This document shows positions 46,765 through 57,601 of a DNA stretch of 64,000 bases, in pieces. Positions within the stretch are counted from its first letter, which is position 1. The number at the start of each line of letters is the position of its first letter. Both the position numbers and the translations under genes were made by a program. The stretch spans positions 1,736,001 through 1,800,000 of the forward strand of contig LSAX01000001.1 in assembly GCA_001557505.1 (NCBI GenBank). Reading direction: 5' to 3'. This DNA is from Reticulascus tulasneorum (lineage: Eukaryota; Ascomycota; Sordariomycetes; Glomerellales; Reticulascaceae). The notes beneath the pieces are model-generated. The model searched no databases. It saw nothing but the letters and a program-made list of their open reading frames with translations, and was not told the origin of the DNA.

Positions 46765-46804
46765 TTCTGGAATGTGGAAAGTACTAGAAAGTTCCACAAC
46801 ATTC
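46765..46804 (-). promoter_or_regulatory. Heat-shock element cluster, distal
   Basis: TTCtgGAA at 46765-46772 and GAAagTTC at 46787-46794 are two perfect inverted core pairs, with another TTC at 46802-46804. The cluster is 352-391 bp upstream of the HSP30 ATG. Confidence 0.75.
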
Positions 46805-47746
46805 CATATTTGCCACTTATTAGTCATCTAGACCCTTTGCTACTGTCTTGCCCAGCGCGAGATTCGTCGGTTGCAAACTGTATAGCGCACGCCAAATTCA
46901 ATGCTCTTCACCCCTTCTGGGGCGCGATAGTCACTTGCTCGTCTCAAGCAGTTCCCTCTTATCACTGTGCAATTTTACGGACGATGGGACGACCATGGAG
47001 AGAACGGTTTACACATAATTGGGGAGTAGGTGGGGGTCCCCAGCGATCAAATTGGCCTTAGCGTAAGGCTGTCGCTAAGAATATTCCGAGACATGGGTCA
47101 TCCCATGTGTGGGAGTTCGGACCGAGATTTAATGCTCGACCATGACGTCATGACCCGGGCTATACCGAAACCCTATACTGAACATCACTTCTCCCCGACA
47201 GAGATAGGTGGTGGTCGGGTGGCGGAACCACCAAAGCCCACCACAATGAAATATTCTTGCGGAGTCTAGTAATATGTTATCTTCTAACGGCGGTGGATCA
47301 ACAGCCTAATGACCTGTAGCAAAACCCCCCCGGCGATTGCGGTCTAATCTCTGCCAGCGATATAAAGTTGGTCATTCTGTAGGCGTTTCCCAGTAACACC
47401 TAATTTCACGAGAAGTAGGAGATTCCCAGACCTGCTAAGATGTGTGCATGATCATATTAAACCATAGAAAATTCTTCCCTCGATAGGGTCTCTCGTTCTT
47501 GTTATTAGGCAAACGTTGTTCCATAGAATTGAATAGACCAGATTAGGTACATTAGATGCCAAAACAAAAAGTCAAACAGCTAACCCTCTCGCTCAGCTCT
47601 TGCGCTCGCTATGTCCTGCATATAACTGCTTTCCGCAGCTTGCCGAGCGCTAATATTGCCATTCAATCATAAACATAGATGGCACAAGATGAAAGACACC
47701 CGCTTCGTGAAACCCGAACCGTTCCAACGGACAAGCAAATGTCAAT

Positions 47747-49817
47747 TCATTGCTGATACGGGGGCCGCATCGGTGGATATCCCGCCATCATGGCCATGCC
47801 TCCCCGCATCGCAGCTGGCATGGGCACTGGGCTTTGTACTCGGTTGAAGAGTCCTATCAGTTTGCGGCCCATGGATGGTTCCAGCTCTGTTCCATCTCTT
47901 GCAATTTTAACCTCTCGGTTGGAGTTCCAAGGGTTTCGTAATCCCCTCGTCCGGTAAAATGGCAACCGTGCTGTGGAAAGCCATTCCAATTTGAATGGTT
48001 TCCCCCAAGCTTTCGTACTCCCATCGACATCCGGAGCAGCACTCTTTCTGCTACTATCATCGCTGTCCTCTTCATCCCCGCTTTCCGGGTCGTCCCTCTC
48101 AGCTTCCCAGAATATTGTGCCGCGGGCCGAGTCATCAATGATCCTACCTTTCGGCGCAAACTCGGTGGGCTCGGTGGGTATAGCCTTTGGTAGGTCGAAG
48201 TCGTTGGCAGATTGGACCTTTGGCGCAAACTCTATCGCAGCTGCAGGATCCTCGTTTATCGACGAAGTCATCCTAGCGTAACCGAAGTATTCACCGGATT
48301 TGTTGGCCGAAAAGACCAAATACACATTATCTGCACTCTGATGTATCATTAGCAAAAGTTCTCTACGATTTCAGCCGATCCCCGAGCATATCCAAACTTA
48401 CCTGGAAAGCGGCGTTCAAAGTCTCCTCGTTGTGAGATTGTGTTGCCCAAATACCAGTCCTTACGCTGAGGTCTAGGTCTTCTACTGTGAGACTTTTCAA
48501 AATGAAAAATTTGTCCTTCTGTGGTGTTCCGTCGGTGACCGGAGACTTGTTTTCGGTTGGTTGCGTTGTAGTTTGCCCATCGCTCTCGGTATCCGGGCCT
48601 GTCGGTTGAGTTGAGGATTCGTGAGGCGTTTGCGAACCGGAGGAGGCGGCTGGGCCAGTAGGTGCTGTCACGCCGGCAGCACCTTCAACTGTGCTCTTGC
48701 GTAATCGACTGACTAGTCGTACTGACTGAAACTTGGAATCATGCAATTTTTGCTGGGCCGCCACACATGTGGGCTCGTCCTTGAAGTTCGCGAACGCACA
48801 GTTGCTTTTGGAGATGAGGAAAAGAGATTCAAGTCCAGCAGCCTCCTTGCACACATGATGAACTAGGCTCATCAGATCGGTCTGCGGGGGCAAATTTCCC
48901 ACCCATATTGCGTGACCTGCAGCCACGTTAGTAGATGATCGCGTTGCAAGTCGGGATCTTTTATTCTTACCGCTCTGCCGGGGCTTTCTAGGTGGACCTC
49001 GAACAACACCAGATCGACCATCTACAGAATCTGTTCGCGACGTCAGACTTGATGCAGGGCCTCGGATCGCAATATACAAACCAGGGCCAGATCTTTGCCC
49101 CTGGGGGAACTGCATCCCGAATTGATCATTGCTGGGGGACTGTGACATAAGCCCAGGATCCCCCTGTACTGGATTCGTTTGAAGGTATTGTCCTTGCAAC
49201 ATCGGGTTTTGCAATCCTTGGTTCTGGCCAGCATATTGATTCGCTTGAGGGTAATAATACCCTTGGGGAATGTGGCCTTGTTGATGCTGGTTTAGCACCA
49301 TCGGGTTCGGATAGAATCCCATGTTCTGCCGGGCTTGTTGCTGTGTCGGTGACATCTGCCCTGCGTAATACTGGGCCATCTGAGGATGCTGTGGTACATA
49401 ATAGTGCTGATTAGCCATTGGTATACCAGATTGAGCCTGGTATTGTGCCATCTGGGGCATCTGCGCCATCATGGATGGGGAAGCGCCGGCAGGATTGAAA
49501 CGTTGCTGCTGTCCCCCGGTAGGATATGCACCAGACCGATAGTTGGTCTGCGGTAAAGTGTTTGCCATTCCGGCCATGTTGAAGGCGCCATGCCGGGCAT
49601 CTGAAGGAGACTGTGTCATGTCGAGCTGGGAAGAGAATGCATGCTGCTGCGCTCCGTACTGATGGTGGAGCTGCATTTTTTCGTCAGACTGAGATTCTGT
49701 AGGCGCCTGGGATGTAGAAAAGCTCACAGGTCCACCTACAGGGTTAACAGCTTGTTGTTGGGAGTCCTGATTGGGATACTCGTCAGAGGAAGTCGTTGGG
49801 GGCGGAGCATCTCCCAT
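47747..49817 (-). CDS. RRM and YTH domain RNA-binding protein (putative m6A reader)
   Basis: Three exons on the minus strand, 48971..49817, 48402..48916 and 47747..48337, give 650 aa. Residues 1-240 are Gln/Asn/Pro/Met-rich and prion-like. An RRM follows at about 283-357, with RNP2-like IWVGNL and RNP1-like NCAFANF; its first residue is created by the 54-nt intron. The YTH domain is at about 417-619: FFILKSL, GIWATQ (W439), NVYLVFSANKSGEYFGYARM, KPFKLEW and RNPWNSNREVKIARDG. W439, W565 and W573 are candidates for the aromatic cage that binds N6-methyladenosine in other YTH proteins. The YTH fold is lengthened to about 200 residues by an acidic insertion (about 478-562). The C-terminus is Met/Pro-rich. 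m6A binding is inferred from the family. The gene is preceded by an unusually long gene-poor region. Confidence 0.92.
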
Positions 49818-51670
49818 TTGTAACAAAAAGGCGCGAGACAGCTGGAGTATTTAGTCTATATGCCGGCAGCAGACCGTCGAAGATTAGCCAACTGTCGAAA
49901 GTGCGAAGCCAAGGCTAGTGGGTGGGAAAGGAGGCCGTTGGACGGTTTATACTTTCAATGTCGCACTAAACCCAAACCCTCCAGGGTGGTGTGCGGTCCA
50001 GAGAAGGAGGTTAGTGGAGAATGACGGAGGGAAGACTTTGTGCGCCACACTAGGTTGCGAGCTATTTGTAGTATATGAGCAAATGTCCACGGCCTCGCCT
50101 ATGTGGCTAGTTTGCACAGCCAGACAAATGTGGTTAAGAAGCTTCCGTGTGGAAAGTAGGGCTTCCGAGCGCCTCATGTACGTGCGAAGAGGTGTAGTGA
50201 GTTCCTTGGGTGGCTGTCCAGACTACCCGGCAGGATATGATCGGTGCGTTCGAGTAACTCCTAGAAAGCGATCGGATGTCCTGAGCGACCAATGCGGAGC
50301 CAGAGAAGAGCCCGAAGCAGGGGTGAAAGTCGTCTTGGGGTGCTGGGGTAAAAGGGGAGCTGCCGAAGAGGGAGGATGACACGGAAAAAGACTCGGTTGG
50401 GGCACTTTGTGTATCTCTTTGCCCTGCTGTTGCCACTGTACTGTTGCCTATTGGTCCACCGTTGCAACAAGGGGAGTTGGACGTTCCTGGCTGGTGGATT
50501 CGATGTAAGGACTGAACCGGCGAAGGCAAGTTACCAACAACGTTAGGGGCTCCCACACAGACGGAATTGTCCGATGCGTGTACTCAACCGAGGTGGCTCC
50601 TAGGCATGCGGGAGACAGCGAAGCGAGGCAGCGAGGGTAGCTACCAACACCAAGATATCATGAAGCGAGAAACGGAGGACAAGACTGAAAAAGTGAAGGG
50701 CATGCAAAGGGGGCAGTGGAGCTGCTCTACGTCGAAAGACCGCCGCGTGTAAAGCTGAGCTCACAAGTATGCTGGTTTTGGGTGTGACAGGAGAAGGGAT
50801 ATTTGACGGCAATCTTTATCTCATCTTCACGCAATATTAGCGGAAGAGGAGGGCAAAAGTCATCATGTGGCTTGACCAGAGAAGACAATGCAGGGAAGAT
50901 GACGACAAGCAACCTGCGAGCGGGTGGCTAAAAGCTATACGTAAGGCTTGTAAGGCAGTAAAGTCGACCGAGAGCCCACAAGCATTATTGGGGCTTTACA
51001 AGTCTGTGTTGGTGGGGGATGGCTGGTACACTGCTGGTGGAAGACGGCCAAGATACAGCAAGTTGATGGAGAAGACGCACGTAGTGTAGAAACGCAGGAG
51101 GATCCCGGTCGCTAGCCAGGGCCCCATCCAAGGGACGCCGTGGGAAGTACCATTGCGTCCAGGTAGACGGCATGTACTGACTTGAGCTTACTTACATGGG
51201 GCGGGCAAGGTATGGACGGGTGAGTTGCGGATGGGCCAAGTGGCGTGGCAACGTGGGTCGTGGGGCGTCGTTGGAGCGAGGGAGACAGAAAAGCAATGAA
51301 AGTGGAGGAGATGCAGTACGCTACTACCACTAGGTAAAGGTATCACAGACCGGGACGATGTACTTCTCGTACCCGAAGAGCGAGGAGGAGTGAGGACAGT
51401 GGAGAGCTTTCCCGGAGTGGCGTGTCCGTGGGCTATCAGTGGACAGGCGGGAATCAGCAATTGAGTGAGGAGAAGGGATCATGTGATGTGCATGCCAAAG
51501 AGCCTTTTCCGGGAACTAGGAGAAAATTGGGTTGGAAAGGCATGATGGCATTGGGGTCTGGGGTCCTCTTCCAAGCAAGCCATGATGCTAGTCAAGCAGC
51601 AGTTCAGACAAGACCTGGAAAGGTGGGTTCAAGTCCCGAAGCGCATTTTTGCCACCACACCTGCAGCCAA

Positions 51671-51691
51671 GGGGGGGAGGGGGGGGAGGGG
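51671..51691 (+). other. G-quadruplex-capable G-run
   Basis: Three long G-tracts (7, 8 and 4) separated by single A residues can supply the four GGG tracts a quadruplex needs. The site is 1.85 kb upstream of the YTH gene start, on the non-coding strand for that gene. Confidence 0.6.
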
Positions 51692-53249
51692 CATACTCAT
51701 CATCATCCGTTGCACCCAGCCACAGTCGTTCTAGGCCATGGCCCATCCAGCTTCGCTAGGGTTTCTCGTGTCAACTTCCCTAAAATGTTTGGACACTGTA
51801 ACCCCCTTGGGCCTATGGGCTAGACAATCGAAATTGAGACCGACAGATACGATATGTAGCTCTACGGCCCATGGTAGACGATTAGACGCAACGACGACCC
51901 TACCGAGCTGGGACACAATGAAGAATATCTCACTTCCTGCCTCAAATCCAATTCCCTTCGAGTAGTGGGCACTATCCCATGTCAACGCGGGCTATGTCGT
52001 ACTTCTGTTAAGAGCAGGCAACACCATTCTCCGAGAGATCGGATCTTGCAACGCTCCAGAATGTTTCAGAGCCACCATAAGCCGTGTAGACGCATACTAA
52101 AAGTGCCGAGAGACGGTGTCCCAGGCCTCTGAACCATCTTTTGCACTAACACCAACCGGGTCCCTGGCTCTAATCGTAACGTCAATGTGGAATGTCTTAA
52201 GCCCGGATTACCAAGCCTGGCTTTCCCCAAGACTCGAAGAGAGTGGGAGCGTGGGGAGTAATGCTGGAGCGCATTGCTATCCGTTGGGACTCATAACGTC
52301 GCCCAACGGGCGGTGGGGTCCTCCGAAATGGGGGACTCTCTCTCCAGAAGAAATTTAATCGAGGCCAGATCTTGCATACTACTTACAGCAGATCTTTGAC
52401 TGCCATGATATTTAGGTACGGAGATTGAACGTATCGGGCAAGATCTCGTTAATTGCTCGGTCTCTCTAAGAGAGGGTCGGGGAAGAAGGCTGGCTAAAGA
52501 ATCTCGAAGCCATGCCAGTTGCATATGTGCTTCTCCAGCGCTATAATTGCCGACTCTCCCCCCGGGCAATCAACTTGTCGTTCCAACTCAGCGCTCCAAG
52601 GATCCTAGTGAGGTCCAGCTCCAGAGAGCGGGAGCTTGCCAATGGATGGTGTAGTGATCACATTTGCGAGCCAGATGGTCAGGGGGTTTGCGTGAGTTCT
52701 GTGCGACCCTGCCTACGGTATCCTAGCGCCATAGCTCCTCTAGCCACACTCCATCTTCGTCGGCATTGCGCACACGCCGGTGGGTGAGATTCGCAAGCAT
52801 CTCTGACATCTCGCTGATGGCCCGTCTGGAATGCACCTCGAGTAAGAGAGGAACCTTGCCAAGAGGCCGGGGTTGCAAGCCTCCCGTTTCTTAATTGGGT
52901 ATTCGCCACCCCAAAACCTGGCAGACTTGGGCCGTGCTTGGACTGGACTAAATTTTCAGCGAAGATGGGATTCTGCAAACTTATCGGTCCTCGCCCCAAC
53001 CGCCTTTCCCTTGTCTCTGCTGAGATTCCCATTGTTGTCGTGTCTCCAGTAGTTCCACGGGGGCCTAGAGCCTCCATCTCGTACCCCTATCGACGATTTC
53101 GGTTCTCAAACCTTCGTCCCTGTAATGGGTAACCTTTTTCAGGGGTTTCTTTCGGTTGTGTTTTTGAAATGTCTCCGGTGACTCGTGGGATCCTATGGAG
53201 TCAAATTCTAGGGCCGTTTAATGAAGCCGTTCTCCAAGGTTTGGCACTG

Positions 53250-53894
53250 CTAACTGTCGAAATGGTCGGTCGGGTCAAACTCCGGGACCAATGATGATAG
53301 GAAAGACAGGCTAGAGCTGCATGAGACACAAACCTCGCCGGACGTTAAGGTCCGGTGAAGTCTGTAATTGGGTACCCAGTACAAAAAAAAAGTCTGATTG
53401 CTCGAGTCTGTAAAAATTGTTCGCATCGGTTGAGAACGATTAGGAATTGGCTTCTCTCTGCCAAGGTCCTGACATACGGCTGAAGATGTGTAGCCGAACA
53501 GACAAAAACAAAAAGACAGAAAAAAATTGCATGACACGGAACAAGCGGCCGTTCTCAGCTGGGCGTCTTCGCCACCGCATCTGCGTTCTCGACCTTTGCG
53601 GTGCCGATCTTTTACGTTTCCGGATCTTAGATCGTAAGTCTTTTCAATTTCTCCAAGTGCCACGCAACTTGTGGTCCCAAAGCCACACCATCTCCGGTAT
53701 CCCAAATTTGGGGAGACCCCTCCGTTAAGAGGGGACGAGTATAATAGATGTACTGCGAAATTACGAAGTACCAGGGCCGCGAATGGCAATCCTTCCAGGA
53801 GCCAGCCCCGTTGATGAATGGCTCGGAGAATGAGTGATGGCTTTGCAGCTTGCGGCACAACTGTGGCTGCAGCTTTGCAGATGATTAGACTCAT
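53250..53894 (-). CDS. Uncertain orphan open reading frame, 214 codons
   Basis: A single uninterrupted frame with an ATG start at 53894 and no overlap with a known gene gives 214 aa. The predicted protein is Ser/Cys/Arg-rich, has a hydrophobic Phe/Cys cluster in the middle (NFFLSFCFCLFGY) and no recognised domain. Length is its only support; at this base composition such a frame is uncommon but not impossible in 6.5 kb of non-coding DNA. The composition is unlike the real genes here. It could be a lineage-specific gene, part of a non-coding RNA, or chance. Confidence 0.15.
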   Translation of the reverse strand: MSLIICKAAATVVPQAAKPSLILRAIHQRGWLLEGLPFAALVLRNFAVHLLYSSPLNGGVSPNLGYRRWCGFGTTSCVALGEIEKTYDLRSGNVKDRHRKGRERRCGGEDAQLRTAACSVSCNFFLSFCFCLFGYTSSAVCQDLGREKPIPNRSQPMRTIFTDSSNQTFFLYWVPNYRLHRTLTSGEVCVSCSSSLSFLSSLVPEFDPTDHFDS

Positions 53895-56375
53895 CAGACT
53901 GGCAGGTCACACACTTGCCAGGCTTTATGGCCTTGACATGACATGACATGGCATGCAGAGGCCCAAGGGGTGCTATTATGTATCAGGAGTCAGGCAATTG
54001 TGCTTTTTTGGGTTGGCGCTTTGATCACGGCCCATGGTCCAAGGTTCGTCTCGTCCAAGTATAATTTGAGCCACATGACATCATTCAGAATTTACCATCC
54101 ACCGTACACCGTAGATTTCCAACCAGCAACAACCATGACAGCACCGCGCATAGGCTTGTAAAACTTACGCATGGGCTAGCTGGCGAATGGCCGACTGCCA
54201 GCAATCTGGTTGGTAGAAACACTGCTGCTCGGCAAACAGAACGAGCCGCTGCCGCTGCCGGCCGATAGTCCAACATAGCTTGGCCAGTAATACCAAGACG
54301 AGGGCTCGAGGGCTACGTAGACCTCTCAACTTTTGGTCCTATTTACTTGGCATGAAAATCCCGAATCCCACAGGACTACATCTGAGAATTTGTCTGCTCG
54401 GGTGTGGCGCTTTGCCCGGCCAGATGGCCCATTCGAAATGCGTGCGTCTCACAGCTGCAGAGAATAGGTTGGATGCAGTATTAAGCGACGAGGATCGAGA
54501 TGTGGCAACAGCTCTCTTTGAGCAGCTTGCTGCCTTTCGACCCGCCCACAGTCGGCTTACCGATCATGGGCACTGGATGATCTGGGAGTCTGGCAGGGAC
54601 TATCCGGACTGATGGACAACTATTCGTGCTAGTGCAGAAGACGCCGAGCAATATCCTGTCCATCCTTGTCAATCAAGCCACACAAGCATGTGCCACAACA
54701 GCCTCCGCTAACCGCATGAGAAGAAGATGTGCAGACAATCATCTGCAAGTCCGAGGATTTACGATCAATCTGCATCTTTTCGAAACTTCGAAGCAGAAAG
54801 CATACGTGACCCTTGTCTTGAAATCTTTATTTGGAAGCACTGCATCATCTGATCTGCCGGGCATTCGTCTTTCCAGGGGGCCATTAGTTGTGGCGACCAC
54901 TCCGTTGTGTGGCTGTCTCCCGTGCGACTGTTTGGCCCGTGTGAGTTCAACTATGGCTGCCATCTACTTGGAAACATCGAACCAAGCGCGACAATATGCC
55001 GTCTCAGTCAGCTTCGCCCCAGTGTGGCAATTGGTTTAATCGGGTTTGATGGGCTCTTTTCGACTTGCTCTGGGCTGTGTGGGGATCTTACTCTTTCTCT
55101 CTCTCAACCGTCTCCACCCCCTTCGTCGACTCCCAAAAGTACCGTGCTAAACCTTCCTAGAAAGCTTCTCTCGTGACTATGCCCTCATACAGCCGTGGCA
55201 AATATGCATTATTGGAACTGATGCTCCTTAGCTCCCCGGAAAGCCCTCGGAGAGGGCTCTTCCCGATATGAGGCTGAACTCCCTGCACGAGTTATCTGCG
55301 TAGGTGTGATCTGTTTTCTAAGCTCCTAGCTGCCTTCATATCCACCAGCATGCCACATGGCTATCGAAACTCCGCTATTGGCGCTAGTCATCGCATGTTC
55401 ATTTCCAATGATGACATTGCATACACCTAGTTACAATGATAGGGGTTAAAGCGGCCATCCCGTTGCTTGGAAGCAATCCTCTCGGGACATCCACGTCTGG
55501 GATGGACCGGGATGGACTTGTCGGCAGAGACCTCGCATGCTCCGGATAGGTCCATTGGTTAGGCTCCGAGACATTGCCACTTCCTGCAACCCAAGGGGAT
55601 CAGACATCATGTGAATAACAGTAACGATTTGCGGGGGGGAGGTTGGCGAAGACTTGGCCATGCACGATAGCTATTCGTTGAATTCAGCAGATTGAGCTCT
55701 GTCAATTGGAGTTACGCCGCAGATGGTTCAGGGGAAATGAGCCCAGGCATCCAATGGTTTTTGGCGTCCCAACTACCGGGCACTCTCCTGCGGCTCTAGC
55801 TTGCATCTTGACAGGCATGAAGAGTCTGACCGACCTGCTGGGAGGCTCGGGACTGGGCAGAATGAGCTATGAATGTTGGCTGCAGGTTTGCAGACTTGGC
55901 CCTTAGGTTCCATGCCTCCAAGTTGACCTATCAAATCCGCGGGATCAAGGGGTGATCGTTTGTTCTTAAAATATCCCAATCCTAAGCACACCTGCTGTCG
56001 CCGATCTCCCGTATCCGTGTTCGCGAGAAGCTCAATGGAGACGTTCTGAGTTGGTCGACTCCTTCGTCGATACCCAAATAGGTAACAAACCTGCTTATCC
56101 TCCTCTTTTGTACAAGGCACCGAAAATCAGAAGGTTTCGATATATGCACTGGTCAGGAGGTTGTCCAAGTTTGCCCTCTGAGAAGCGTCTTCTGGTTCCG
56201 GACAGAGAGCACCTGAGGCAGGAGAACATGCCATGTAACCTCGAGGAACCTGTCACCAGATGAAGATAAGCCGGATCACAACGAGATTGGCTCGAATTTT
56301 AATGACGGGAATCTAGTTTCTTTAGCTTGCTACATGAACTGTGTTGTACAACGCCTCATTGATCCTCCTAACCAC

Positions 56376-57218
56376 TTAGTCCTTCTTCAGGGGCAGATAG
56401 ATCTCCTCAATGCCGTCTTTGGTGATGACCATCATTTGCAAACCATCTCCGACCTCAATGTGGCGCTCCACAGCTCCATCAAAAGAGTCCTTGACGAGCA
56501 TTTCCACTTCATTCCGTGATAACGGCTTGCGCTCGCGTTCCTGAAGAGCATGGCCCTCTCCACTGCCGGGAACGTATTGGTTCTTGAAGTTGACCTGGTT
56601 GTCGAGGAACGGCATGATCAGACTGGCAGCGGCACCACCCGCACGGCACTGCTCTCTTTCGTAGCTGCCAACCGGGTCATAGGAAAAGACCGCACCCTTT
56701 CCTTCTTCGTCCAGACCACCCAGGATAGCGTGGGCATAGTATGGGAAGAACCGCTTCTGGTATAGTATCGTAGAGAGCCTTTGCGCGCAGGCTGTCACGC
56801 TCATCGGCTTTCCATGACGGTACTGATAGATCTTGCAGATTGCGTCCAGTCGGTCCTTCAGCGCTTCACCATCCGCAGCAAAACCAACTATGGAGAGCAG
56901 GATTGTGGCATCATCCTGCGAGGATGTCGTACCGCCGATCTTGAAGACTTTTGGAGAGTATCGGGCATTGATGCTGTATCCGGAGGTGTTACGAGTGTCG
57001 CCGGCTAGAATGGTGAAATCGGCTCCAGCAATCGCCAACGTAGACCCGCCATTATCCGTGTAGCTTCCACAATGTCAGTAGATGCAGCCCTGGAAGGTCA
57101 AAGGGGCTTACGGATTAAATCGATGCTCTCTATGCTCCCCAGCTGCGCTCTTCGGAGCCTCAGAGAACGAGTAGTTAGGCCCGTTCATAAGGGGGTTCTG
57201 GCTGAACATTGCAGCCAT
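56376..57218 (-). CDS. PRE7: 20S proteasome subunit beta-6 (Pre7)
   Basis: Two exons on the minus strand, 57112..57218 and 56376..57063, give 264 aa. It is one of the non-catalytic beta subunits of the 20S core. The N-terminal segment NPYTDNGGSTLAIAGADFTILAGDTR is spliced across the 48-nt intron; the mature chain lacks a catalytic Thr at its start, as expected for beta-6. Other signatures are YSINARYSPKVFKIG, RFFPYYAHAILGGLDEEGKGAVFSYDPVGSYE, the Gly/Ala-rich GGAAASLIMPFLDNQVNFKNQ and the C-terminal VGDGLQMMVITKDGIEE. The first ATG (57218) is used; a second in-frame ATG lies at 57209. The acceptor (TGGAAG) lacks a pyrimidine tract but follows a CTGAC branch site. The gene is divergent from STT4. 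Confidence 0.96.
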
Positions 57219-57601
57219 CCTGATAGGCGAGAACTGAGAAGGCCGAAGTACTTTATTGAAAGGGATAACGCGGAGAGTTGCGTGCCTTTAATGCTGACGA
57301 TGATGCGTTCGATGCGAGGAAAACGTAGGGTTGTGGTCTTGATGAGATTGAGGCTGCAAAGCTGAGGTTGCGAACGGGCACGCGTCAAGCTGGCAGCCTT
57401 GCTGGAGGAAAGTGGCAGGGGTAGCTGTGATGACTAAGTATGCTGCAGGGATTCCGGTTTTGGGGAGATGGTAAAATCGTCACTGTGCAGAGTCGCGACA
57501 ACCTCAATTTACGACGGCGCGATGCTTGCACTAACTCATCAATCTTAATCGTTTTGGCAGGACAAATTTGTCTTTCGCTGGTCTTGTCAACAGAGTAGAC
57601 A
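57219..57601. promoter_or_regulatory. Bidirectional promoter, PRE7 and STT4
   Basis: The divergent start codons are 383 bp apart, so both promoters must overlap or abut here. I looked for a proteasome-associated control element (GGTGGCAAA) and did not find an exact copy. Confidence 0.55.

Larger units (their letters stand above)
46414..47746. other. HSP30 promoter and 3' flank of the YTH gene
   Basis: These 1333 bp lie between the HSP30 start codon and the YTH gene stop codon. The first 400 bp hold a TATA box and two clusters of heat-shock elements. The rest includes the YTH 3' UTR and has no supportable gene. Confidence 0.65.
49818..56375. other. 6.5-kb gene-poor region upstream of the YTH gene
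   Basis: This is the longest gene-free stretch in the window. No recognisable protein, transposon, tRNA or rRNA was found. From about 49.9 to 51.5 kb the minus strand is pyrimidine-rich, consistent with a long promoter or 5' leader of the YTH gene. A G-quadruplex-capable run is at 51671. One 214-codon open frame (53250-53894, -) is listed separately. The remainder (54-56.3 kb) shows only short overlapping frames. Confidence 0.6.

Noticed and set aside
12953..48970. Apparent excess of stop-free introns with length divisible by three (SSK2, aminotransferase-like, surface protein, VPS26, RAD51, YTH)
   Set aside because: Six of 38 is about what chance predicts: one third divisible by three, and a bit under half of those free of in-frame stops at this length.
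49918..50379. 153-codon open frame upstream of the YTH gene
   Set aside because: It lies in the strand-biased leader region, has no domain and its composition follows the purine-rich strand.
51560..51660. Possible tRNA, from a GGTTCAAGTCCC B-box-like sequence at 51627
   Set aside because: The T-arm pairs only four bases, no A box is found at the right distance and no acceptor stem forms.
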